A DNA stretch of 64,000 bases from Salinimicrobium sp049680855 (GTDB lineage: Bacteria; Bacteroidota; Bacteroidia; Flavobacteriales; Flavobacteriaceae): assembly GCF_049680855.1 (NCBI RefSeq), contig NZ_JBMPGS010000006.1:62001-126000 (forward strand). The letters are read 5' to 3'. Positions 44,461 through 52,170 of this stretch are shown one piece after another (within the stretch, counting starts at the first letter, position 1; every line of letters begins with the position of its first letter). The notes under the pieces were generated by a model, which saw only the letters and a list, made by a program, of their open reading frames with translations, was not told the DNA's origin and searched no databases. A program made the translations under genes and the position numbers.

Positions 44461-44490
44461 AAAATCCGGAGTGTTTCACTCCGGATTTTG
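44461..44490 (+). terminator. Intrinsic terminator after copA
   Basis: Perfect stem AAAATCCGGAGTG / CACTCCGGATTTT with a TTT loop. It is placed two bases after the copA stop and ends the copper island. Confidence 0.92.
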
Positions 44491-44518
44491 ATCTTGATCT
44501 TGATTTAATATTTGGTTT

Positions 44519-45463
44519 CTACCAGCCTGCGGTATAAGGACTATAGACGTTGTATTCATTTTCGTCTATCATGTTGTCGTCATTGGTGTCCCAGTCTACA
44601 TACAATCCGGTGTTCTATTCATCTTCGGTCACTGCGCTATTGGCATCGGCGTCATAGGTGGTGTATACATCTGTTGCACCAAAACCCTGATACCATTCAT
44701 CACTGTTTAATACACCATCAGTATCTGCGTCCCAGGTGCCAAAATCATCTTCATTTACATAACTACTGTACATTCCGGTATAACCTGCATTCCATTCTTC
44801 CTCACTTATGGCATCATCATCATCTACGTCTGTATTACCAAATGTGGTGTTAAAGAATTCCTCATCGTTTAGAGAGCCGTCTGCATCGGTGTCCCATCCT
44901 ACAAAGTCATTTGCATAGGTATTGGCAAATTCATCTGCGTCTAACGAACCGTCTGCATTGGTATCAAAGTCGCTGAAGCTTCCGGCGTTACCCGGCTCCA
45001 TCATTACAGTAATGGTTATTGTTGCCAGACCTCCGTTTTCGTTCATCACGGGCTCGTCTTCGATATCCCATTCTCCAGAGACACCGTCATCATCTTCGGC
45101 ATAAAGTTTTAAAGTGATTTCATCTCCGTCATCATCGCCCTCAAGATTTGCATCTTCGTTGAGCATAAGGCTAATGTTTGTTTCGGTTCCTTCTTCGATC
45201 ATAACAGGGTCTGTGATAAAGTTATCACTGTTTCCTTCGTTGGCGTGTACCGCTACAAGCCAGCTGTCCTGGCCTACAGTAACACTTTGTACTACAATTG
45301 TGTTTCCGGAGATCGTTTGATCTTCAGCAGTGATAAATCCTGTCTCATCATCCTCATCAATTAAGCCGTCATCATCATCACCACAGCTGTTTAAGCTGAA
45401 AGCAAGAAATAGCATTCCCAGAAATAAGGGATAGTTCCTAATGTTTTTAAATACTTCTTTCAT
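44519..45463 (-). pseudogene. EF-hand lipoprotein gene interrupted by an in-frame stop
   Basis: The frame encodes a lipoprotein (LAFSLNSC followed by a D-rich linker), a DUF7282-like beta domain (about 45-150, TVGQDSWLVAVHANEGNSDN) and a series of calcium-binding EF-hand loops (DTNADGSLDADE, DTDADGSLNDEE, DADTDGVLNSDE, DADANSAVTEDE). Translation halts at TAG 44615-44617 after 282 residues. The same frame then continues for 31 codons, including one more EF-hand loop (DTNDDNMIDENE), to a natural stop at 44519. So a single nonsense codon removes the last hand. The truncated product may still fold. A sequencing error cannot be excluded from one read of the sequence. Confidence 0.75.
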
Positions 45464-45670
45464 AATGCAATTTTTTAGTTCTTAATCGTAGCGAATGTGC
45501 TGAAAAAAATTGCACCGGTCAATTTTTTAATAGGAAGAGCACTCAACTTTACCGCTAGTTTAACGCCAATGTTAATCGTATCAGAAAAATTCATGAAAAC
45601 CTGTAGATTTTCCTAAAAAATCTGAAAATGAAATGTTGTAAAATTCTGTATTTGAGCAATGCACATAAAA

Positions 45671-45703
45671 AAACTGCCCGAAAATGTCATTTTTGGGCAG
45701 TTT
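45671..45703 (-). terminator. Terminator of the metalloprotease gene, palindrome copy 8 at its tip
   Basis: Outer stem AAACTGCCC / GGGCAGTTT encloses AAAATGTCATTTT (45681-45693), so arms and palindrome form one nearly continuous stem of about 15 pairs. On the - strand it is followed by a run of seven T residues, as needed to stop the metalloprotease transcript. Confidence 0.88.
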
Positions 45704-45728
45704 AAAAATCAACTTTTTAAGCTACTTT

Positions 45729-48221
45729 CTAGCTATTGGGGTCAAGGATGAGGTTAACACGTGCCAGTGCATCCTGAAGATGATATCTGGTCATTGTATC
45801 ACGGCTTCTTCCAATGGAATTTCGAAGATCTCTTTGTAATTTCTGCAGTTCTCCTCTTACAACTGGACGAATATCACTTTGCTCCACATCTACGTTTGTT
45901 CTGGTACTCCATGAACGGTATCTTGCAGGGAGTTGAGATTGTTCTTCGGTCATAAGATACTCCATACGGTTAATATATGCCCTTTGCAGGTTTCGGCGAT
46001 ACGTATCGATCTCGTTTCCTCTTCTTAATTCACTCCAGATTCCGGTTCTAAGATCGGTCATCATATCAAGAAGTGAATAGGCTTCTCTTCCGTTGATCTG
46101 ACGGTTTTCGATCAATCTTCCCATTCTTCCGAAGTCAAGAATATTGTTCAAGGTTCTTTCCTGAGTATTTCTGATTCGTTCCACATTTCCATCAAATTCG
46201 ATCTTGTTGAAGATCTCCTGGTCAATAAGCCACTCGGGCGTTGAGAACAACTCATCCTGAAGGAAGTTCATTGCTTTCTTCTGTTTATCTGCAGTGACGT
46301 GTGAATATACAGCGCCTTCCTGGTCGTATGTTTTAGTCTCTTTAATCACACCGCCAATATTAGCAGTGACGTGGCCCAGGTAACGGTTGTATTGGCCAAG
46401 CACCTGCTCATACATGGTTTCAAGATCGTCATAATCTTTCCCTTTTTCGGCTGTCCATTCGATGAGGTTTGGAACTATTCTTTTAAGATTCTTTATTCCA
46501 TACTGGCTAGCAAGTACAGCATCATCTCCAAGGTCTTCGGTTTGAGAAGTAGGGTCAATTACCCCGCTTTGTTGTGCACCAAATCTGTAAACAGGATCTC
46601 CTGCTTTTTCAAGAATCCACTCGTCAAGGATTTCCTTTTCTTCCTTACCTGTTTTGTCCAGGATAGGTTTATAACCCCATTGAATTGCATATTTATCATA
46701 TGGCCCAATGTTTGGCATTAATGCCACATCTCCATCTTCAGGTTGTGCGATGTAGTTAAATCTTGCGTAGTCCATGATAGATGGCGCAGTACCATTTTTC
46801 GCTGTAAAGTCAGGATCTCTCAAAGATTCTACAGAGTAGGCTACACTGCTTCCCATGTTGTGAGGGAGTCCCAGGGTGTGCCCCACTTCGTGAGAAGAAA
46901 CGAACCTGATTAGGCGCCCCATGATCTCGTCTTTAAATTCTACGCCGCGAGCATCTTCATTAATAGCCGCAGTTTGTACAAAGAACCAGTTTCTCAATAA
47001 AGTCATAACATTATGGTACCAGTTAATATCTGATTCCAAAATTTCTCCAGATCGCGGATCGCTCACGTGTGGGCCATTGGCGTTTGGAATTGGGGAAGCC
47101 AGGTAACGTACCACAGAATAACGTACATCTTCGGGGCTCCAGTCTGGATCTTCTTCAACTGTAGGAGCATCTTTGGCAATAATGGCATTTTTAAAACCTG
47201 CCGCCTCAAAAGCAACCTGCCAGTCTTCAATTCCTTCTTTGATATATGGAATCCATTTCTTAGGAGTAGCACGGTCTATATAATATACAATAGGCTCTTT
47301 TGGCTCTACCAGTACGCCCTGCTTGAACTTTTCAATGTCCTCTTCCTTCACTTCAAGTCTCCAGCGGTCAAGGTATCTTACAGTTTCGCTTTTTTGGGCA
47401 TCAAGACCATAATCTGTTTGCCCTGTTGTAAACCAACCTACACGCTCGTCAAAATACCTTCTTTCCATAGGTACCTTTGGAAGAAGAATCATAGAGTTGC
47501 TCATCTTTACAGATACTGAAGCTGTACTTGAATTTGATGGCGGCTCTCCGGCGTTGTAAGTTTTTACGTGACGCACCTCTATGTTTCTTGGGTAACTTCT
47601 AATGGTATCGATATAAGACCTGCTGTCATCAAGCCGACTTATCTTATAGTTTTTTCTACTCCTCTCTGGGAAACCTAAGGCCTGAACATCTTTTTGAAAT
47701 AAATCAGTTACCTTAATTACAGTGGAGTTGTTCAAAGAATCTTTGTGAAAAGCTTCAATGTCAAAAGAGAACAGAATGGGTTCAAAATTTGAATTTACCA
47801 CTGCTTCATGAATAGGTAGAGAATCTGCAGCGTACACATCATGTGAAACGACGCGAAGAAGAACATCATTGTTCTTTTTTTCCCATCTTAGTACCTGTTC
47901 ATTTTGTTTTCCGCCGCCAAAACCTATTCCTGAGGCAGTTTGTGCTATCCTGGTAACCATAAGCATTTCACGGTTGAAAAGGCTGTCGGGAATTTCGTAG
48001 TAGTAGTCTTCATCTACCTGGTGGACAGTAAATAAACCTTTGTCTGTCTTGGCCTCTTTGGTGATTACTTTGTTGTAATCTTTAATACCATTCTTGTCTT
48101 TAGAAGGTTTTTGACCGGAGTCGGCCGTTGTTTTTGATTTGTCTGACTGAAAAACAGCACAGCTCGATATTGAAAATGCCAGGAAAACAACACCCAGCCG
48201 ATGCAATAAACGGTTGTTCAT
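45729..48221 (-). CDS. Zinc-dependent metalloprotease lipoprotein (DUF5117/DUF5118 type)
   Basis: About 830 residues from the ATG at 48221, where a lipoprotein signal begins (VVFLAFSISSC). The order is a short DUF5118-like segment (about 45-95), DUF5117 (about 100-290), and a metzincin-like catalytic region (about 400-740). The extended zinc motif HEVGHTLGLPHNMGSS and a Met-turn-like APSIMDYARFNY are intact. Related large proteins are widespread in Bacteroidota, are lipid-anchored and are thought to digest protein outside the cell or in the periplasm; exact substrates are unknown. It ends at the palindrome-tipped terminator. Confidence 0.9.
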   Translation of the reverse strand: MNNRLLHRLGVVFLAFSISSCAVFQSDKSKTTADSGQKPSKDKNGIKDYNKVITKEAKTDKGLFTVHQVDEDYYYEIPDSLFNREMLMVTRIAQTASGIGFGGGKQNEQVLRWEKKNNDVLLRVVSHDVYAADSLPIHEAVVNSNFEPILFSFDIEAFHKDSLNNSTVIKVTDLFQKDVQALGFPERSRKNYKISRLDDSRSYIDTIRSYPRNIEVRHVKTYNAGEPPSNSSTASVSVKMSNSMILLPKVPMERRYFDERVGWFTTGQTDYGLDAQKSETVRYLDRWRLEVKEEDIEKFKQGVLVEPKEPIVYYIDRATPKKWIPYIKEGIEDWQVAFEAAGFKNAIIAKDAPTVEEDPDWSPEDVRYSVVRYLASPIPNANGPHVSDPRSGEILESDINWYHNVMTLLRNWFFVQTAAINEDARGVEFKDEIMGRLIRFVSSHEVGHTLGLPHNMGSSVAYSVESLRDPDFTAKNGTAPSIMDYARFNYIAQPEDGDVALMPNIGPYDKYAIQWGYKPILDKTGKEEKEILDEWILEKAGDPVYRFGAQQSGVIDPTSQTEDLGDDAVLASQYGIKNLKRIVPNLIEWTAEKGKDYDDLETMYEQVLGQYNRYLGHVTANIGGVIKETKTYDQEGAVYSHVTADKQKKAMNFLQDELFSTPEWLIDQEIFNKIEFDGNVERIRNTQERTLNNILDFGRMGRLIENRQINGREAYSLLDMMTDLRTGIWSELRRGNEIDTYRRNLQRAYINRMEYLMTEEQSQLPARYRSWSTRTNVDVEQSDIRPVVRGELQKLQRDLRNSIGRSRDTMTRYHLQDALARVNLILDPNS

Positions 48222-48356
48222 TAAGTAATAGTTTGAGTTAAAAAAAGCCCAATTTAAAAAAACAAATTTCACGTGCCTAATGTGAAGCTGTTAAATAAAA
48301 GGGAGTTGCATTTGCGCTTGTTTGACTACAGAGAATGCAAAAGGTTTAAAAAAGGG

Positions 48357-48950
48357 TTAAATTTTATTCATTTTCTCCAGTACAAAACCCTTATAATGAG
48401 ATTCCTTACAAAGGATGGTGTCTTCTGCTGTTAAACTTTTAAGATCAAACTTTGATTCGTAATACTTTTCTAGAAAAGTACGAGACCAAAATCGCGGATG
48501 AAAGAGGAACAGCGGATTCCTCAAGAGCGGGTAGGGTATAAAATGGTAAGATTTTACTCCTTTAGAACGATAAAAATTCTTAACCTCCGCTTCAATTCCT
48601 AATTCCCTTCCAGCGATGCACACTGCTCTACGTTGACATTTTGAACCAATGAAGTGCTGGGCAAGATGTGGAGAGAAACCGTGCAGGAAAAATTGATCTT
48701 TAATCCGTTTGTAATTTTGGTATCGAGACCAACTGTCCATTATGACCAGAAAGATATGTACAAAGGAGAACAAAAAGCAGTAAAACCAGAATATCACTTT
48801 GACCAGAGAGTTGCCATTGATTGCAGTTGAAAACATGTCCCAGTAAAACCAGGATTGGAACAGGAATATGCCAAGCGATAAATATAGCAGTTTTCCCACC
48901 CGTAGGTAGGAGATAAATGTGGATGGGTGATGAGGTAATGCTCCCGACAT
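48357..48950 (-). CDS. Conserved-looking two-span membrane protein, unknown function
   Basis: A 197-residue protein with two hydrophobic segments (about 18-37 and 50-72), then a basic soluble C-terminus. The soluble part holds HFIGSKCQRRAVCIAGRELG and a Tyr/Pro/Phe-rich run (SYHFIPYPLLRNPLFLFH). I recognise no named domain. Codon use is like its neighbours and the gene has a TATCTTAG box (one mismatch to the -7 consensus) just upstream on the - strand, so I consider it real. Two Cys ten or fewer residues apart might be functional. Confidence 0.65.
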   Translation of the reverse strand: MSGALPHHPSTFISYLRVGKLLYLSLGIFLFQSWFYWDMFSTAINGNSLVKVIFWFYCFLFSFVHIFLVIMDSWSRYQNYKRIKDQFFLHGFSPHLAQHFIGSKCQRRAVCIAGRELGIEAEVKNFYRSKGVKSYHFIPYPLLRNPLFLFHPRFWSRTFLEKYYESKFDLKSLTAEDTILCKESHYKGFVLEKMNKI

Positions 48951-49430
48951 TTATCTAAGATAAAAATTTTTAAAGCTAAAAATGGGGCGGCATTAGTAAA
49001 ATTGATTTATTCCTCTGCATATTGGAGCCTTGGGAAGCACTAATTTTATATGATTTTTGAATACTGGGGAAGTTATTTCTGCTGTAATTTTTATCGGAAG
49101 AAAATCTGAATAAAAGAAGAAAGTTTGCTGGGAATGGCGAATAAACTTTCACCAGCCAAATGTGTATTAAACGAAATTGGTTCTTACCTGCCGAAAAATA
49201 GGAGGTCTGTAAATGCTTTAATAGCAATTCGAGTTTTACTTCAAAACAAGTTTTTGCAGCAACAAGATCATTGGTAAATGTAAGAATACCACTTATCACA
49301 GTTTTGTTCTGGGATAAATTAAGAAGAGGTTGTTTTAAAAGTCTTTTTTACGTCAACCTGAAATAAATTCAGAACGACGATTTTACTGCTTTTAAAACAA
49401 CCTCTAATCTATAGTCTCAAAAATGGTATT
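48951..49430. other. 480-base gap without a convincing gene
   Basis: This stretch lies between the membrane protein and lysS. One 107-codon frame on the - strand (48976-49299) has no recognisable family, signal or membrane span and is probably chance or a relic. The lysS-proximal end holds the nested inverted repeat at 49325-49405 and a one-mismatch copy of the palindrome (49420-49432). Nothing else was seen. Confidence 0.6.
49325..49405. repeat. Long nested inverted repeat behind lysS
   Basis: Perfect 17-base arms AGAGGTTGTTTTAAAAG / CTTTTAAAACAACCTCT stand 47 bases apart. The loop contains a second imperfect palindrome (49351-49379): CGTC ... CTGAA-ATAAA-TTCAG ... GACG. The inner part, read on the - strand, contains CTGAATTTATTTCAG, which resembles a short repeat I recall from many Bacteroidota genomes. 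It may terminate lysS or be a REP-like mobile element. Confidence 0.8.
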
Positions 49431-51128
49431 TTAGAACCACTTTTCCACTTCCTCCAGCTGCAAGGCAGCAATGGGTAATTTGTTCTTCTTGCGCAGACCG
49501 TTCAGTTTTTGGTGAACCTGGGTTGCTTTGTTTTCCCGAAGCTTAGAAACAGTAGGGAATTCATGCATTACGGTATCTACCCATTCCTGCGGAACCCCAA
49601 TTTTAAGAAAATCTTCAGGTTTTGGAGTTGCTGCTTTCTTTTCAGGTTTCATTTGAGGAAAGAAAAGCACTTCCTGTATGGATTGTTTGTTGGTAAGGAA
49701 CATGATCAAACGGTCCATTCCAATTCCAAGTCCAGATGTTGGAGGCATTCCATATTCCAGCGCTCTTAAAAAGTCATTGTCGATAAACATTGCCTCATCA
49801 TCCCCTTTTTCAGAAAGTTTAAGCTGCTCTTCAAAACGCTCCCGCTGGTCGATAGGGTCATTTAATTCGGAATATGCGTTTGCGATCTCTTTTCCGCAGA
49901 CCATCAGCTCAAAACGCTCGGTAAGCTCAGGATTGTCGCGGTGTTCTTTACAAAGCGGACTCATTTCTTTCGGATAATCTGTAATAAACGTCGGCTGAAT
50001 AAAATTGCCTTCGCATTTCTCCCCAAAAATCTCATCAATGAGTTTTCCTTTCCCCATAGTGTCGTCTACCTCAATTCCCATTCCCTTGGCTGCTTCATAC
50101 AATTCCTTTTCAGATTTTCCTGTAATGTCAAATCCTGTGAATTTCTTGATAGCATCGGTCATGGTCACGCGAGCATAAGGAGCTTTAAAATTCACGTTGT
50201 GCTTTCCAAAAGTTGCTTCTGTAGTGCCATTTACGGCGATTGCGCAATGCTCCAGAAGGTTTTCGGTAAATTCCATCATCCAGTTGTAATCCTTATAGGA
50301 AACATAGATTTCCATTGCTGTAAATTCTGGATTATGCGTCCGATCCATTCCTTCATTTCTGAAGTTTTTGGAGAACTCATACACGCCATCAAATCCGCCA
50401 ACGATGAGCCTTTTTAAATACAGCTCGTTCGCAATTCTCAGGTACAATGGTATATCAAGCGCGTTGTGGTGCGTGATAAACGGTCTCGCAGCTGCACCAC
50501 CGGGAATAGATTGTAAAATGGGAGTTTCCACCTCAAAATATCCTTTGTCATTGAAGAAATTTCGCATCGCATTGAAAAGCTTGGTGCGCTTTACAAATAT
50601 TTCCTTCACTTTAGGGTTCACTACAAGATCGGCATAACGCTGTCTGTATCTGTGTTCAGGATCATTGAACTCATCATAAGTTCTTCCTTCTTTATCGGTT
50701 TTTGGAAGCGGTAGTGGTTTTAAAGATTTACTCAGGAGCGTGTAATCTTTTACCATTACGGTCATTTCACCCACTTTGGTTTTGAATAATTCTCCTTCAA
50801 TACCAATAAAATCACCTATGTCGAGTAATTTTTTATAAACGTCGTTGTATTTGCTTTTGTCTTCGCCGGGGCAGATCTCATCCCGGTTAAAATATACCTG
50901 AATTTTCCCGCTTGAATCCTGGATCTCTGCAAAAGATGCTTTTCCCTGAATCCTTCTGGACATAAGCCTTCCGGCAATTACTACCTTTTTATCTTCTTCA
51001 AATTTGGACTTTATTTCTGAAGTAGTGTGATCTACCGGAAAAAGTGCCGCCGGATAGGGATCAATATTGAGATTTCTTAAGGATTTGAGTTTTTCTCTGC
51101 GAATAACTTCCTGTTCAGATAACGACAT
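49431..51128 (-). CDS. lysS: Lysyl-tRNA synthetase, class II
   Basis: 565 residues from the ATG at 51128 (MSLSEQEVIRREKLKSLRN); the frame runs upstream past the promoter, so the longer version is wrong. An OB-fold anticodon domain (about 50-155, VVIAGRLMSRRIQGKASFAE) is followed by the class II core: motif 1 region (FVKRTKLFNAMRNFFNDKGY), motif 2 (KNFRNEGMDRTHNPEFTAME) and motif 3 (GLGIGMDRLIMFLTN). It charges tRNA-Lys. The C-terminal 60 residues beyond motif 3 (PEKKAATPKPEDFLKIG onward) are longer than in E. coli LysS and end in a Lys-rich helix. Confidence 0.97.
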   Translation of the reverse strand: MSLSEQEVIRREKLKSLRNLNIDPYPAALFPVDHTTSEIKSKFEEDKKVVIAGRLMSRRIQGKASFAEIQDSSGKIQVYFNRDEICPGEDKSKYNDVYKKLLDIGDFIGIEGELFKTKVGEMTVMVKDYTLLSKSLKPLPLPKTDKEGRTYDEFNDPEHRYRQRYADLVVNPKVKEIFVKRTKLFNAMRNFFNDKGYFEVETPILQSIPGGAAARPFITHHNALDIPLYLRIANELYLKRLIVGGFDGVYEFSKNFRNEGMDRTHNPEFTAMEIYVSYKDYNWMMEFTENLLEHCAIAVNGTTEATFGKHNVNFKAPYARVTMTDAIKKFTGFDITGKSEKELYEAAKGMGIEVDDTMGKGKLIDEIFGEKCEGNFIQPTFITDYPKEMSPLCKEHRDNPELTERFELMVCGKEIANAYSELNDPIDQRERFEEQLKLSEKGDDEAMFIDNDFLRALEYGMPPTSGLGIGMDRLIMFLTNKQSIQEVLFFPQMKPEKKAATPKPEDFLKIGVPQEWVDTVMHEFPTVSKLRENKATQVHQKLNGLRKKNKLPIAALQLEEVEKWF

Positions 51129-51153
51129 GATATTATTTTGATAATTGAACTTG

Positions 51154-51161
51154 CAAAGATA
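51154..51161 (-). promoter_or_regulatory. -7 promoter element of lysS
   Basis: Reads TATCTTTG on the - strand, exact, 26 bases upstream of the ATG, with TTGG about 16-18 bases further upstream as a possible -33 box. It also fixes the lysS start, since the longer frame would overlap it. Confidence 0.65.
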
Positions 51162-51231
51162 CAGACAATACAGCAACCAATCAATTGTTTTTTCGGGGGA
51201 ACGGGGTTGCTTTTTTGTGGCCAATAAATTC

Positions 51232-51239
51232 TATCTTTG
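51232..51239 (+). promoter_or_regulatory. -7 promoter element of the Pmp3/YqaE gene
   Basis: Exact TATCTTTG ending eight bases before the ATG at 51248, so the message is probably leaderless or has a leader of only a few bases. Confidence 0.6.
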
Positions 51240-51247
51240 TATTCAGT

Positions 51248-51406
51248 ATGAGCATCTGGAGAGTAATTTTATCGATTTTATTTCCGCCTTTAGCAGTGTT
51301 GGATAAAGGTTGCGGTTCTATTGTGATCGTGTTGATATTAACCCTTTTGGGCTGGATTCCCGGTGTGCTGGCCGCATTGATCATTCTGAATAAGTCTGAA
51401 AAATGA
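51248..51406 (+). CDS. Pmp3/YqaE-family small membrane protein
   Basis: 52 residues from the ATG at 51248 (MSIWRVILSILFPPLAVLDKG); the frame upstream belongs to the promoter region. The family pattern of two hydrophobic helices around a short loop is clear: LSILFPPLAVLDKGCGSIV then LTLLGWIPGVLAALIIL. Such proteolipids are induced by salt, cold or membrane stress and affect membrane potential in yeast and plants; their bacterial role is poorly known. It lies between lysS and lipB, facing the same way as lipB. Confidence 0.88.
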   Translation: MSIWRVILSILFPPLAVLDKGCGSIVIVLILTLLGWIPGVLAALIILNKSEK

Positions 51407-51468
51407 TCTATTTGGCAAGAAACTGCTGCAAGAATTAAATGAAGCTGAATCATTAAAGATATTTCCAC

Positions 51469-52167
51469 TTGAACAAAGTTGTAAAATTAGAGGAACTCGG
51501 TCGAAAAGATTATAAAGAAACCTGGGATTACCAGGAAGGGCTTTTTAAAGAGATCCTGGATCAAAAAATAAAGAACCGTCGCCAAAATCTTTCAGAATCC
51601 ACCAGTAATCATTTGTTGTTTGTGGAGCATCCTCATGTGTATACGCTTGGAAAGAGCGGTGACAGAGAAAATTTATTGATCAACGAGGAACAACTGAAAG
51701 AAAAGCAGGCGTCGTTTTATAAGATCAACAGGGGTGGAGATATTACCTATCACGGGCCCGGGCAAATTGTGGGCTATCCCATCCTGGACCTTGAAAATTT
51801 CTTTACAGATATCCATAAATACCTGCGATTGCTGGAAGAGGTGATGATCCTTACCCTGGCTGAGTATCGCGTTAAAGCCGAAAGAAGTCCCGGGGAAACC
51901 GGAGTATGGCTGGATGTGGGTACTCCTTTTGCCCGCAAGATTTGTGCGATGGGCGTTCGCGCCAGTCGCTGGGTAACCATGCACGGGTTTGCGCTTAATG
52001 TGAATGCAGATCTTGGCTATTTCGATAACATAATTCCCTGCGGAATCAAAGGCAAAGCGGTGACTTCATTAAACGTGGAACTCGGAGTTACTGAAGTTTC
52101 TATGGAAGAGGTCAGGGAAAAAATAAAGAAGCATTTTTCTGCCCTTTTTGAAGCTCAGCTTCAGTAA
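51469..52167 (+). CDS. lipB: Octanoyl-ACP:protein transferase LipB
   Basis: A 232-residue protein with the LipB hallmarks: EHPHVYTLGKSGDREN, RGGDITYHGPGQIVGYPI, and the catalytic Cys-Lys region PFARKICAMGVRASRWVTM and IIPCGIKGKAVTSL. It moves octanoyl from acyl carrier protein to lipoate-dependent enzymes. The start is TTG at 51469: the frame is closed by TAA five codons upstream and no ATG precedes the conserved N-terminus (KVVKLEELGRKDYKETW). It converges with the following - strand gene, three bases apart, with no separate terminator. Confidence 0.94.
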   Translation: MNKVVKLEELGRKDYKETWDYQEGLFKEILDQKIKNRRQNLSESTSNHLLFVEHPHVYTLGKSGDRENLLINEEQLKEKQASFYKINRGGDITYHGPGQIVGYPILDLENFFTDIHKYLRLLEEVMILTLAEYRVKAERSPGETGVWLDVGTPFARKICAMGVRASRWVTMHGFALNVNADLGYFDNIIPCGIKGKAVTSLNVELGVTEVSMEEVREKIKKHFSALFEAQLQ

Positions 52168-52170
52168 ATT

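Noticed and set aside
44512..44853. 113-codon frame on + overlapping the EF-hand gene
   Set aside because: It is the complement of EF-hand repeats, which produces His/Arg/Leu-rich sequence (RCIHLRSLRYWHRRHRW). That pattern is an artefact of Asp-rich coding on the other strand.
47067..47519. 150-codon frame on + inside the metalloprotease gene
   Set aside because: Antisense to a well-supported protease gene; no signal, domain or ribosome-site evidence.
48976..49299. 107-codon frame on - between the membrane protein and lysS
   Set aside because: No recognisable family, signal peptide or start signal. It resembles chance translation of AT-rich DNA or an old relic. I describe the gap instead.
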